From positions 168,103,341 to 168,167,340 of the forward strand of contig CM041293.1 in NCBI GenBank assembly GCA_023052935.1: a DNA stretch of 64,000 bases. Reading direction: 5' to 3'. A model generated the notes under the pieces. The model did not search any database, had not been told where the DNA came from, and saw only the letters and a program-made list of their open reading frames with translations. This document shows positions 43,831-54,381 of the stretch, in pieces. Position numbers and translations under genes: made by a program. The number at the start of each line of letters is the position of its first letter. Within the stretch, counting starts at the first letter, position 1. This DNA comes from Piezodorus guildinii. Its lineage: Eukaryota > Arthropoda > Insecta > Hemiptera > Pentatomidae.

Positions 43831-44130
43831 TGTGTGCTCATTTAAGTGTTTATATTAAGAAAAACTTCCAAAAAAAATAAAAAATAAAAGAAATTTATTT
43901 ATTTAGTGATGTTACATGCTGTCTAAAAAATGGTACTAATTGATAAGTATAAAAAATAAATAAATCAAATAAAAGTAAAACTATTGTAAAATAAAATATC
44001 CTAAACGTACATTAACATCTCGCATACCTTTATACAATATTTACAATCAGCCTAGGAAACTCTGAACCAGATTATTCTCAAACTATAAGGAAAAGGAGCT
44101 GTGACTCAAGAGATAACAGTACTTCTATCA
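43831..44130. other. Gene-less stretch
   Basis: A- and T-rich; nothing recognised. Confidence 0.55.
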
Positions 44131-44144
44131 AATTGTTTTAGTTA

Positions 44145-44259
44145 GATAGATTTATTGCTAATTACAACTGTATAATGATATACATCTAGTAAATGAGATA
44201 CAAGATAAAAATGGCATGGATTCACATGTGGGGATACTACCCATTGGCAGCTCCCCAAT
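44145..44259 (-). mobile_element. 115-bp LINE 3' stub with 14-bp TSD
   Basis: AATTGTTTTAGTTA occurs at 44131-44144 and 44260-44273. The insert is only a LINE 3' UTR: minus-strand GCTGCCAATGGGTAGTATCC to AGCAATAAATCTATC. It resembles the LINE-C 3' UTR and the tail of the SINE broken by the Tc1 at 55.2 kb. Confidence 0.9.
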
Positions 44260-44273
44260 AATTGTTTTAGTTA

Positions 44274-45292
44274 AATTCAAACTTAAAAAACATAATGTGA
44301 CTCACCGCACAGGTTCTCAAGATGATAATTTAAAAGTAGTTCTTACCTGAAAAAAACAAAAATAAATAAATTTCACGTCACCATATATGAACACATTTAT
44401 CTATTTAAATACAAATATTACTCCTCACTAATAACTTACTAACTGATTGTATCAATTTTGAGCTATTCAGACTTAGATTACAATAGAGTTGCATTTAAAA
44501 AAAATGTTTTAAACATATATTGTATATAGGTTTTCGTCAAAAGATGAAATCGAAGATGGATGAGGCAATTATCCCGATACAGAACTGAGGTGCAAGAGGG
44601 AACGTATCGGTTGGAGCAGGATCGTTAGAAAGGACAGTTAGGATATCCCTATTGTGAAGACCCCACGCATATCCTATTACCATCCAGATCCTATATCCGA
44701 TTTTCAGCAACATTAAAGCTTCTCACCAGCTTAACGTAGGTGCTTTTGCTTTCTAGCACAAGGTTGAAAGATAAGCGGCGTCGCAGGCTTATAGACTTTT
44801 TTTTTTTTTTTTTTTTACCAGAGGGTTCTAAATGTATACTTTTAATGAATAGGTTTATACTTTATGACCAAAAGAGGGATGACCTAAAAAAAAATCCTGA
44901 GATAATTAGACTATCGTGTATTGCTAGGTATCGAGAATACTGAGAGGAATAGAAATAATTTCGAATCGCTTAAAATAGAACAGTTTCCGGGCTACTAGCA
45001 AAAATGTTTCATAGAAGGGCTAAACAAAAAACAAACCCCTCCAATCATAGAGCCGGGATAGCCCTCTACCCGAGGAGGAGTCTTACTAAGACTGTCTTAG
45101 CCCGGCCGAGTAAAGGAAGCGGAAGTCCAGCCATGAACGGAGGAGGTCGGGGTCAAGCCAGGGAACAATCATGCAGATATGTCTAAAGGTACCTTTAAGT
45201 TATATTATGTGGTAAATCAGAACCTCAGTATTCTCGATAGTAACAATGACTCGCTGTACCAAGTTCTTATGTATGATAATAAGTGCTATTTT
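44274..45292. other. Gene-less stretch
   Basis: Unassigned. It includes a T-run at about 44799-44818 and a GC-richer patch at 45050-45170 with no domain in any frame. Confidence 0.5.
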
Positions 45293-45616
45293 ATAAATAA
45301 ATGCAACAGTTCTGCGCATGCGCATGAGTATAGCGGTCATCTTTCAAGTCGGCTCTTGGATTTCTTGCTTTTTCAGTTGGATATCACTTCAGAAAAGTCT
45401 TGAAAACATCACCAGGCTTCAGGATAACAACAACAGTAAATATTGGAGCAAACAACGGTAAGTTGGGTTACAATTTACACTGTAAAGTGAATGCTGAGTC
45501 ACCTCTTCATATCAGCTGATTGCCAATAGCTAGGCAAGGCTGGTCTTGCTTAACTTTTCTAAGTTATTTTTTTTTCCCCACATCTGGTTATTATTTAATT
45601 ATTTTCCTTACATGAA

Positions 45617-46921
45617 ATGCGATATTATCATCAAGTAATGTCCTCCAAAACTTCAACTAAAAGATCTAGATCTAGTGGTTCAATCCCGTCTCCTACGAAA
45701 CAAAGACCTCGCCGTGATACTAATAAAAGATTACAAGCAACCCCTTCAGGTACTAATTCAGAATCTGAACCACAACCTGGCACATCTTCACAAGGGATGA
45801 CTGACGAATCGCCGTTTTTCACCCCAAATCCTTTTCAGATTTTACATAATGAAAAAGAAAACATGGAATCTACTCCTATACCCAGTGAACCACGGCCTCC
45901 TCCAATATTTGTCAAAAATATTAGAAATTTCCAGTTGTTGTGTGCGCAATTGAACAAAATTACCGAAGCTACTAGCTACTACTGTATGAGTAGAACCAAT
46001 GATACCAAAATATCTCCTACTACTGCCGAGACATATAGAAAAATAGTGAAATACCTAACTGAAACCAAAGCAGATTTCCATACCTACCAGCTACGCCAAG
46101 AGAGAGCTTTAAGGGTTGTAATCAGAAACTTACACCCCTCGACACCAGTTGAAGATATTAAAGAAGAACTAACGGAGATGGGCTATAAAGTGCGGCAAGT
46201 CACTAACGTCCTAAAGGATAAAATTCCTCTACCTCTCTTTTTTGTGGATTTGGAACCAGCTGAAGGAGTTGAAAAAATCTATGACCTCAATAGATTGTAC
46301 TATTCCAGTGTAAGAGTTGAAAAACCTTACACAAAGAGAGAGATAATTCAGTGCCATAATTGTCAAGCATATGGTCATACTAAAACTTATTGTCATCACA
46401 TACCACGCTGCGTGAAATGCGGAGAACAGCACAGGTCTGTGGAATGTACGAAACCAAAATCAACACCCGCTGTATGTGCTCACTGCCTCAAGGACCACCC
46501 GGCTAACTATAAAGGATGCCAAATCTATAAGGAACTCAGGACCAGGTTTCAAAAACCTCAAGTACTGGATGAAACAACAAGACATGCAAGCACCAGAAGA
46601 GAACCCTCTAAACTTATTGATGCCAATGTATCATTTGCCCACCTACTTGGAGGTGGGAATCAAAGTACCGAAGCCGTGGCCCTGCCGGAACTAATAAATA
46701 TACCTCAATCCATTCCACATATACCTCTTTCTCAAAATGTAACCAATCCTAAGAATCCTAATCCACCACAAATCTCTCATATTCCTCCTCCTTCAAACGC
46801 CACAGACCTTACCAGTTTGATGACATCCTTTATCTCCGAAATGAAATCCCTTGTTATGCCTCTAATATCACTCCTTACAAACCTTGTATCAAATCTCATT
46901 CCTGCCTTACAAAAACCATAA
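45617..46921 (+). CDS. LINE-A ORF1: gag-like RNA-binding protein
   Basis: 434 residues. The N-terminus (about 1-80) is basic and rich in S, P and T. About 165-235 looks like the zinc-knuckle-associated PRE domain of jockey-type gag proteins (ALRVVIRNLHPSTPVEDIKE, EMGYKVRQV). Three zinc knuckles follow at about 244-300: CHNCQAYGHTKTYC, CVKCGEQHRSVEC and CAHCLKDHPANYKGC. The C-terminus is hydrophobic (LTSLMTSFISEMKSL). Such proteins coat LINE RNA. A second in-frame ATG at residue 8 is possible. The stop codon touches the ORF2 ATG (TAAATG). Confidence 0.92.
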   Translation: MRYYHQVMSSKTSTKRSRSSGSIPSPTKQRPRRDTNKRLQATPSGTNSESEPQPGTSSQGMTDESPFFTPNPFQILHNEKENMESTPIPSEPRPPPIFVKNIRNFQLLCAQLNKITEATSYYCMSRTNDTKISPTTAETYRKIVKYLTETKADFHTYQLRQERALRVVIRNLHPSTPVEDIKEELTEMGYKVRQVTNVLKDKIPLPLFFVDLEPAEGVEKIYDLNRLYYSSVRVEKPYTKREIIQCHNCQAYGHTKTYCHHIPRCVKCGEQHRSVECTKPKSTPAVCAHCLKDHPANYKGCQIYKELRTRFQKPQVLDETTRHASTRREPSKLIDANVSFAHLLGGGNQSTEAVALPELINIPQSIPHIPLSQNVTNPKNPNPPQISHIPPPSNATDLTSLMTSFISEMKSLVMPLISLLTNLVSNLIPALQKP

Positions 46922-47830
46922 ATGACCTCACCTAATTCCTTATCCATTCTCCTTTGGAATGCGAATGGTGTTAGAACTCACACTGACGAACTTACAGCCG
47001 TACTGCAAGACAAAAACATTGATGTTGCACTCATTACTGAAACTAGACTAACCACTAAACAGTACTTCAAAATACCAGAATACATAACATACCGGACAGA
47101 CCATCCAGACGGCAAAGCCCATGCCGGTACTGCTGTCATTGTCCGCCGATCCGTCACCCATCACTTACACCCACTTCCCGCCCACGATTACCTACAAGCA
47201 ACTTCCATTGTAATCAAAACCTTTTCCTTTCCGCTTATCATCGCATCAGCATACTGCCCTCCTAAACATCCTATTTCCTCTGCCCAATTTGGATCCTTCC
47301 TCAACTCCTTGGGAAATCACTTCATTTTGGGTGCCGACTTAAACGCTAAGAATCAACAGTGGGGTTCTAGAACCACCAATTCTCGTGGACGGACGTTGCA
47401 GTCTGCACTCAACTCCCGACGCTTTCATCTCCTACCTCCCGATTCTCCTACCTACTGGCCGACAGATCCTAACCGTAATCCTGACATCCTCGACTTCTTC
47501 ATCCACTGCGGATTAGGCTCCCTGAACTATTCCGTAACTCGCCTTGATGAACTATCCTCTGATCATAGTCCATTAATCCTAAATGTATCCATAACTCCTA
47601 TTCCGAAACCTTTCCCACCGTCATTCATTAGAGGCCCTGTCAACTGGAACCTCTTCCGCGAAATCCTTACCAATGATATTGACCTCAGAGTACCTCTCAA
47701 AACCCAAACTGACCTAGATGATGCCGTATTTTCCTTTACAACCACAATTCAACAAGCTGCCTGGACTGCCTCCTCTCCCAAACAATCCCAAAGAATTCCT
47801 AACAAAAGCCATTTACCACAACACACCTGA
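46922..47830 (+). CDS. LINE-A ORF2: endonuclease part
   Basis: 302 residues containing the apurinic-type endonuclease: LLWNANGVRTH, ITETRL (glutamate at about residue 40), SAYCPPKHP, ILGADLNAKNQQWGS (about 135-150), DILDFFIH and SSDHSPLILN (about 211-220). It nicks target DNA for target-primed reverse transcription. It begins immediately after the ORF1 stop codon, so it may be translated by termination-reinitiation. The true ORF2 continues: from about residue 292 the homologous protein (THLKDLINTKRRARSLWQR) moves to the RT frame, so residues after that and the stop at 47828-47830 result from a single frameshift. Confidence 0.93.
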   Translation: MTSPNSLSILLWNANGVRTHTDELTAVLQDKNIDVALITETRLTTKQYFKIPEYITYRTDHPDGKAHAGTAVIVRRSVTHHLHPLPAHDYLQATSIVIKTFSFPLIIASAYCPPKHPISSAQFGSFLNSLGNHFILGADLNAKNQQWGSRTTNSRGRTLQSALNSRRFHLLPPDSPTYWPTDPNRNPDILDFFIHCGLGSLNYSVTRLDELSSDHSPLILNVSITPIPKPFPPSFIRGPVNWNLFREILTNDIDLRVPLKTQTDLDDAVFSFTTTIQQAAWTASSPKQSQRIPNKSHLPQHT

Positions 47831-47937
47831 AGGACCTCATCAACACCAAACGCCGAGCCAGATCATTATGGCAACGCACCCGCCACCCAGAAGATCGCCG
47901 CTCTTACAACTTTCTTTGTAGAAAATTAAAGCGGGAG

Positions 47938-49602
47938 TTGGCGATATTCCGTTCCCAATCCTACAATTCCTACCTCTTCTCTCTCTCGACTCGTGACAAT
48001 TCCCTATGGAGTGTCACGAAGAGAATTCTAAAATCCCACACCACTTCCCTTCCTCTTCGGCGCTGTGATAGTTCCTGGGCTGCTTCCGACAAGGATAAAG
48101 CCGAGGAATTCGCGCAGCACCTTTCCAAAGTTTTCACTCCTCATCCTGAGCTCAATCCAACCCATACTGCAACAGTTGAAGAGTTCCTTATGTCACCAAT
48201 ACCACTATCCTTACCACCTAAAGCAGTTTATCCATCTGATGTTAAATATCTTCTTAAAAAGCTTCCTCTCCGTAAATCCCCAGGATACGACCTCCTTACT
48301 CCTCAGATCTTAAGACAACTTCCTCCCAAAGCCATTACATTTCTTGCATATCTCTATAACTGTATCCTACGCACTACCTATTTCCCTCTCATATGGAAAC
48401 ATTCAACTATCATCCTTTTCCTAAAACCAGGCAAACCTTCCCACAGCACTTCATCTTACAGACCTATTAGCCTGCTCCCGATCCTCTCCAAAATCTTCGA
48501 AAAACTCTTATTAAAACGAATCCTAGCCAAATTTCACAATTTTCCTTCACATCAGTTTGGATTTCGTCCTCAACATTCCACGGTTCACCAAGGACTCCGA
48601 GTTGTAGACCACATTTCCTCCGCCCTTGAGTGCAAGGAGTATTGTTCGGGTGCCTTTCTGGACATAGCTCAAGCTTTTGACCGGGTGTGGCACCCGGGAC
48701 TGCTCTTTAAGCTCAAAACCCATTTACCTCAATCCTTATACCTAATCCTCCGATCCTATTTATCAAACCGCTCCTTCCGAGTTCGCAGTGGTTCCGAATT
48801 TTCCAAACATTATACTGTTGAGGCCGGTGTTCCTCAAGGCAGCGTCTTAGGACCCGTCCTCTACATCCTCTACACCGCCGATATTCCTACCGATCCCGAT
48901 ACCTTTCTGGCAACATTTGCTGATGATACCGCCATTTTGTCATCCAATTCCGATCCTGAAGTAGCATCGCTAAATCTCCAAAAGCATCTTTCCCTTGTCG
49001 AAGACTGGTGCAATGCTTGGCGCATTAAGGTGAACGAAAGCAAATGCACTCACGTCACATTCACCCTTCGACGCAAATCCTGTCCAACGGTTAATTTCAA
49101 TTCCATACCGCTTCCTTCCTCAGACACAGTCCGGTATCTCGGCTTTTTACTAGACAAAAGACTGACGTGGAACCCACATACAAGACTCAAAAGAAAAGAA
49201 CTCAACCGCAGATTCGGCCAGTTATACAGACTACTAAACAGAAAATCTCATCTTACTGTTGACAACAAATTACTAATATACAAGACAGTACTGAAACCTA
49301 TATGGACCTACGGACTTGAACTGTGGGGGACAGCTAAACTTTCTAACATCAAACGCATCCAATCCTTCCAATCCAAAGTCCTCCGAACAATAGTTAATGC
49401 TCCTTATTACGTTACCAACTGTACCCTACACCATGACCTTAATATTCCGTTTGTTTTAGACCTGGTACCATCCAAATTTTCCAAATTTCATCAGAACCTT
49501 AGTCATCATCCTAACCCTCTAGCGCAATCCCTATCCAGCACCACCCATCCCTACAATCCTCCTCGAAGATTGAAACGGCAGTGGCCACGAGACCTATTGT
49601 AA
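47938..49602 (+). CDS. LINE-A ORF2: reverse transcriptase part
   Basis: The RT frame is open from about 47800. The listed start at 47938 is a TTG inside ORF2, not a real initiator. Motifs in order: LRKSPGYDLLTPQILRQLP, SYRPISLLPILSKIFEKLLL, HQFGFRPQHSTVHQGLRVVD, GAFLDIAQAFDRVWHPGLLF, GVPQGSVLGPVLYILYTADI, TFADDTAIL (FADD at about residues 327-330) and RYLGFLLDKRLTWNPHTRLK. The protein ends PRRLKRQWPRDLL. All catalytic residues are present, and only the one frameshift before this frame prevents a continuous EN-RT protein. Confidence 0.95.
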   Translation: MAIFRSQSYNSYLFSLSTRDNSLWSVTKRILKSHTTSLPLRRCDSSWAASDKDKAEEFAQHLSKVFTPHPELNPTHTATVEEFLMSPIPLSLPPKAVYPSDVKYLLKKLPLRKSPGYDLLTPQILRQLPPKAITFLAYLYNCILRTTYFPLIWKHSTIILFLKPGKPSHSTSSYRPISLLPILSKIFEKLLLKRILAKFHNFPSHQFGFRPQHSTVHQGLRVVDHISSALECKEYCSGAFLDIAQAFDRVWHPGLLFKLKTHLPQSLYLILRSYLSNRSFRVRSGSEFSKHYTVEAGVPQGSVLGPVLYILYTADIPTDPDTFLATFADDTAILSSNSDPEVASLNLQKHLSLVEDWCNAWRIKVNESKCTHVTFTLRRKSCPTVNFNSIPLPSSDTVRYLGFLLDKRLTWNPHTRLKRKELNRRFGQLYRLLNRKSHLTVDNKLLIYKTVLKPIWTYGLELWGTAKLSNIKRIQSFQSKVLRTIVNAPYYVTNCTLHHDLNIPFVLDLVPSKFSKFHQNLSHHPNPLAQSLSSTTHPYNPPRRLKRQWPRDLL

Positions 49603-49871
49603 ACATTTAAATTGGAGTTCTGACAATGGTCAGATCCTCCACTCATGTACGGTATGTTTGTGGCTACAGCGCCCTGACTCAGCCTCCACTGGCTCAGACC
49701 AGTGATGCGGCTGAGATAGAGGCGCTGGGATCTCTTGGATTCCGCTTTTTCCTCCACAAGTGGAGGGAAAAGCGCTTGCTGGGGTCCCTTAGCAATTGTA
49801 TATATTGTATATTGTTATGATTGTGTGTAAGATGTTTATTTCTTTGCCAACTTTTTATTTATCTCAATAAT

Positions 49872-49879
<8 letters not shown>

Positions 49880-49906
<27 letters not shown>

Positions 49907-49951
49907 TTATTTATTTATTGAGCAATATTACAATCTGTCCAATTCAGGACA
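49880..49951 (-). mobile_element. 72-bp LINE-A tail inserted in LINE-A 3' UTR
   Basis: AATAGGTTTTT occurs at 49869-49879 and 49952-49962. The insert is a T-run followed by the reverse complement of a LINE-A 3' end (TTATTGAGCAATATTACAAT), oriented against the host element. Confidence 0.88.
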
Positions 49952-50339
49952 AATAGGTTTTTGTTTCGATTTGTTTTGTTTTTTATTTATTATTATTAAT
50001 TTATTGTATATATATATGAATTTTATATTTATGTTCTATTTTATGTAATTTGACCATTATTATTATTATTTTCTGTATATATAGTATGAATGTGGTCTCT
50101 TATCAATATTATTATTGTTCATTTTGTAACAAATTGTAATATATCTCAATAAAGAAATATATAGTACCGGAAAAAAAAAAAAAATAAATAAATAAATGTA
50201 TATTTTAAGTCAATCACTTCATTACCCTAAATGCCACCGAATATAGTAGTATATAGAAATGAGGTAAAGATCATTATTTTGCTTCTTTTTTATTATTACA
50301 TTTTTTTTTTTAATATTGGTTGTTCAATTCTTTTTTTTT

Positions 50340-51890
50340 TATTTGAAGTGAAAGCTTCTTTATGCACGTTATGCGACATTTGACAAGGTTTAAAGCTCTA
50401 GACTGGCGCATGCGCTCTGTGCATACCTGTTGAGATAGGATAACGATATCGATTTCTGTGAACGTCAAACAGCCTAGTTTCGACATTGGCTTCCTCAATG
50501 AGCCTTCGCCATCGTGCGGCCTCTCTTCTCCAAAGAAGTTCCCGGGAATCCTTGATGACGGCATCCTCCCACCTCAGCCTCTTCCTCTGGTCCGATGAAG
50601 CCTACCGTCCAGTAACTTCCTCGGAATCTCACCCACTTGCATCCTGACGACATGGCCAGCCTTATGTGCCGCACCAATTCTCCAATTCTCGCCTACCTTG
50701 AAACCACCAAATATTCGGCGCAGAATTTTTCTTCCGAAGACAAAGATCATCTTTTCTTCAGCGTATTTCCGGGTCTAGGCTTCCGTTCCGTAATTGAGGA
50801 CTGGCCTGATTAGAGTCTTGCAAAGCTGGCATTTGGTGCGGCGAGTGAGATTTCTACTCCTCAAGTGATTCCTCAGTCCAAAATAGCATTTATTGGCCTT
50901 TAAAAGACGCTGTCTGGTTTCCACGGTGATCCTGTGGCTGCTGACACTGAGCCTGAATAGGTGTACTGGTACACTTAAATGTACACATTCAAAAGAAAAT
51001 GGAACCGTCTTTACCTCTCATACAACATTAGCCACTGAACCATGTCCAGCTCGCATATATTTTGTTTTTCTTGGTTCACCTTCATGCCCATCGCTTCTGC
51101 TGTGTCAGCTAACCTCAGAAATATTTCCATCAGCGCTTGAAAGAAGCTCGCCACTAGATCCAAGTCAAATCCCAGCACCTGTAAGAGCCTGTCAATGATT
51201 AGTTCAGAGGTTTGGATTCCAGAATCTCAAATTATCTTTTCGAGGGCCAGATTAAATAAGAGGCACGCGAGGCCATCGTCCTGCATCACCTCCCTCCTGG
51301 ACTCGAATTCCGTTTAGAGGCTTCTCTGAATCCGAACTGAGCACTTCACCTCATCCATTGTGATCCTTACTAGGCGGACTAGTTTGGGAGGGATCCCAAG
51401 ACCGTACAGTACTTCATATAGCTTAAAATTTTTAATGATATCGTAGGCAGTCTTGAAATCGACAAACACATGTTGTGTTGTCATCATGTACTCCGTGGAT
51501 TTCTTCAGAATAGTCCTCAGGCTGAACATCTCGTCAACTGTCGATCTTCCTTCCCTGAATCCCGCCTATTATCTTCCTACTCCTCTTTCAGCAAATGGAC
51601 ATAGCACCATGTAAAGAACGTTGGAAATACCTTACAAGACTCTGAGTAGGATTATCCCGCGGTAGTTGATGCACTCCAGAATATCGCCTTTCTTATGAAG
51701 CGGTGTTATAATACACATCTTGCATTCCTCCGGAATCCTTTCCTCTATCCAAATGGATAGGATAATGACATACAGAGGCTTTATGAAGTTCCTCACTGCC
51801 ATACGTGAGAAGCTCAGCCGTCGTTCCATCTTCTTCTGGTGCTTTTTTTGAGACGACTGAGAGCATCCAGGATATCATCAAATATTGGTT
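50340..51890 (-). pseudogene. Degenerate RTE-like LINE
   Basis: Minus-strand frames in succession give KKAPEEDGTTAELLTYGSEE, then CKMCIITPLHKKGDILECIN and YRGIILLRVL, FREGRSTVDE, TTQHVFVDFKTAYDIIKNFK, IPPKLVRLVRITMDEVKCSV and LACLLFNLA. The arginine-rich tail region follows (HVVRMQVGEIPRKLL). This is the order of an RTE-type RT with at least five frame breaks and no visible YADD block. It is much older than the RTE stubs at 22 and 26 kb and only loosely related to them. Confidence 0.78.
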
Positions 51891-52194
51891 GATGAGGGGG
51901 TATTAATTTAATATTAATTAATTATTTATAATACCTAATTATTAAATTATTTATCAACTTCTATAACTTCTGTTTTATTTTGTTTTTAATTATCAGTATA
52001 ATTTTTTTTCCTTCATTTTTATTCTTATAATTTTCTTTATAATATATTTTTTTCCTTCATCTTCATGTATTCTACTACTGGTTGTTATATTTTGTTTTAT
52101 AAACCTGGAATTGATGCCGAAACGCTGGCACTTATCAATTAAGTTTCCACTTAATTTAAAGTGTTTATTTGACTGCACCCTCAACTAACTTTTC

Positions 52195-52197
<3 letters not shown>
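51891..52197. other. Gene-less stretch with a PLE-end-like motif
   Basis: ATTGATGCCGAAACGCTGGC at about 52110-52130 resembles the PLE end. Otherwise AT-rich. Confidence 0.45.
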
Positions 52198-52252
<55 letters not shown>

Positions 52253-52262
52253 TATATATATA
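52198..52262. repeat. (TA)n microsatellite
   Basis: Nearly uninterrupted TA dinucleotides. Confidence 0.97.
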
Positions 52263-52837
52263 AACAGTCAACTATTTTCACTTCATGTAATATAATATAA
52301 CTTCATGATTAATTTTTACGACTCTGACAATCACTAAACGTTTTTGAACATCCTTTTGAACATGCAGTGTTCATGAACAACATTTAAAACTTTTATTTCG
52401 GAATTGACTAGACAAAAAAAATTACCTTTTTTTTTTTTAAAAAAAGAATAGTTATTGATTAAAAGTCATATCGTATTGCCAAGAACTAATCAAAATAGAA
52501 AAAAAAAGCGTGAACAAGTAAAAAATTAGAGTTTCTTCATTCTTTAAAGTGAGAATTCCTTTTAATATGAAAACTTTCCTTGTTCTTTTTAATTGCCTTC
52601 AAAAGCGTTCTGGGAAGACTTTCCAACAAGTGTATTCATGCTCTCTCTCATATGTTTTCCAACTCTTCAAGTTCCAGGAAATATTCCTTCGTTTCAAAAG
52701 CTAATAAAATTCTCACGAAATACGGTCATAAGCCGTGATTATTTTACGTATTTTCGACTGACTTAAGAGTTTAGAGCCAGCCTATTAAAAAAATGGAGTT
52801 TGAAATTCACACAACCACTGCTTTGAGAATCGCTTAG
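52263..52837. other. Gene-less stretch
   Basis: Nothing recognised. Confidence 0.55.
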
Positions 52838-52848
52838 CATTACTTGTT

Positions 52849-53485
52849 TTTTTTTTTTTTTTTTAAATTTATTTATTGTAATTTACAACTGTATTAAACA
52901 ACACAATAAGTAAATATGAGGAATGAAAAAAAAATGTCTTGAGAAAGAACAACCCAGTGGTAGCACTTCACTAACTATTTTAACTCAGTTGGTCCCGAGG
53001 CCACCTTCTTTTCAGTCGCCTTGGAGGATTATCTGGGATATCTAAGGAAGATAAATTACGGACAAGTGGATTTGTATGGGCAGGGAGTTTAGAATGAAAA
53101 GAGGAGTATCTATCACGGGCTATGTCTGCAACAAATGGGATGTTAAGGTCATTATGAATGAGTTGATTTGTAACAAAATAAGGAGCATTCAGGATTTTTC
53201 GAAGGATTTTGGATTGTAAGGACTGGATGCGGGAGGAATTAGATGGTTTCGTAGAGCCCCAAAGCTCGATTCCATACGTCCAAATAGGTCTGATAATAGT
53301 GGTGTAAATGAGTCTTTTGTAATATACTGGAAGTTTTGAACGTTTGTCTAGTAAGTGTTGTAGTAATCGATATCTTCGAGCAGTTTCTTGTCGTTTCAGT
53401 CTGGTGTGAGGATTCCAAGTAAGGCGCTTGTCAAGATGGAGACCTAGGTATCGGATTTGCTCAACAGGAGTAAGGGTAATGTTAA
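52849..53485 (-). mobile_element. LINE-C, 5'-truncated copy with 11-bp TSD
   Basis: CATTACTTGTT occurs at 52838-52848 and 53486-53496. The A-rich tail appears as a T-run at 52849-52864 on the plus strand. One of the best-preserved LINE-C stubs. Confidence 0.94.
52980..53480 (-). pseudogene. LINE-C reverse transcriptase, C-terminal fragment
   Basis: An open frame of about 167 codons without a start codon. It reads ITLTPVEQIRYLGLHLDKRL, TWNPHTR, LLQHLLDKRSKLPVYYKRLI, IIRPIWTYGIELWGSTK, SKILRKILNAPYFVTN and ends NPPRRLKRRWPRDQLS and TAA. Free of stops and close to the family consensus. It carries no catalytic residues. Confidence 0.88.
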
Positions 53486-53496
53486 CATTACTTGTT

Positions 53497-53877
53497 AAAA
53501 AGAAATATCTTATTCTCGTAATAATGGAATAATGGCAAAAGTAATGCTTTCACAATCTATTTTTAAGCGAAAATGATGTATTATGTCAATAATTTAAGAC
53601 CTACATTTTGTAATTTAAGATAGGCCATTCCATTAACGGGCGACCTCAATAAGACCTTCTTATCTTCTTATTTACGTCAAAGATGTCAATAATGGCGTCT
53701 TATACATTAAAACTAAACGTTATTATTTTACCCTCTCAAATATAATTTTTGAATCAGGCTTTGCATTTTTTCTTTGCTAAACTGCGAACTTTGTAGTGTT
53801 TTTAAATCTCTCCGGTCAAGCCAAAAGTAGTTATACTGTGATACGAGGAATGTGCAAAGAAATGAAAAGATGTGCAA
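53497..53877. other. Gene-less stretch
   Basis: Nothing recognised. Confidence 0.55.
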
Positions 53878-54111
53878 AGATATCGCAATAATTTTATTTT
53901 TACACGAAAGTCTGTACCTTAATCTACTTTTCTACATAATTTCCATGAATTTTGAGGCACTTGTCATAATGTGGCACCAGTTTTTGAATACCCTCCGCAA
54001 AAACGTCTGCCGCCTGACTTGTTTACTGAATCACAAATGTTTTGACTTCGTTATCGTCTTGAAGACGCCGAGCGCCCAGGTGTTGGTAAAAATAAAATTA
54101 TTGCGATATCT
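53878..54111 (-). mobile_element. Miniature mariner-like element
   Basis: Perfect 26-bp inverted repeats lie at 53878-53903 and 54086-54111 (core ATATCGCAATAATTTTATTT). Between them, on the minus strand, AADVFAEGIQKLVPHYDKCL is followed by KIHGNYVEK, the typical C-terminus of a mariner transposase. Everything else has been deleted. The inverted repeats differ from those of the other mariner copies, so it is another family. Confidence 0.78.
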
Positions 54112-54310
54112 ATGGACGTATTTTTTTTAATTCCAAAACGGTACTTACTTAAAAAGCATGCCTCGCACATTTGTCAAACATGGATAACATGGTAAACACG
54201 ATACGTTTGGAAAAAAACTCCAATGGTTCTAAAAAGTATAATATATAAATACATTAAATATATTAATTAATACTGTTTTAAAGGTATCGCTATCTTAGAA
54301 AAGAAGCCAG

Positions 54311-54313
<3 letters not shown>

Positions 54314-54381
<68 letters not shown>

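Larger units (their letters stand above)
45304..50187 (+). mobile_element. LINE-A (jockey-like), near-complete element
   Basis: A 4.9-kb element with 5' UTR, ORF1, ORF2 and 3' UTR ending in an A-run (50171-50184) and (AAAT)n. ATAAATAAATG at 45293-45303 and 50188-50198 is a candidate 11-bp TSD, though the sequence is low complexity, so the 5' end is provisional. The 5' UTR starts CAACAGTTCTGCGCATGCGC. A second short LINE-A tail has inserted into its own 3' UTR. It is the likely source type for the truncated copies at 5 and 18 kb. Confidence 0.88.

Noticed and set aside
45004..45186. Possible small basic protein upstream of LINE-A
   Set aside because: Short, no homology that I recognise, and no start context; kept only as a GC-richer patch.
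49821..50048. 75-residue phenylalanine-rich frame
   Set aside because: Translation of a T-run in the LINE-A 3' UTR and its inserted tail.
50893..51198. 101-residue plus-strand frame with a hydrophobic start like a signal peptide
   Set aside because: It is antisense to the degenerate RTE RT; no conserved protein features.
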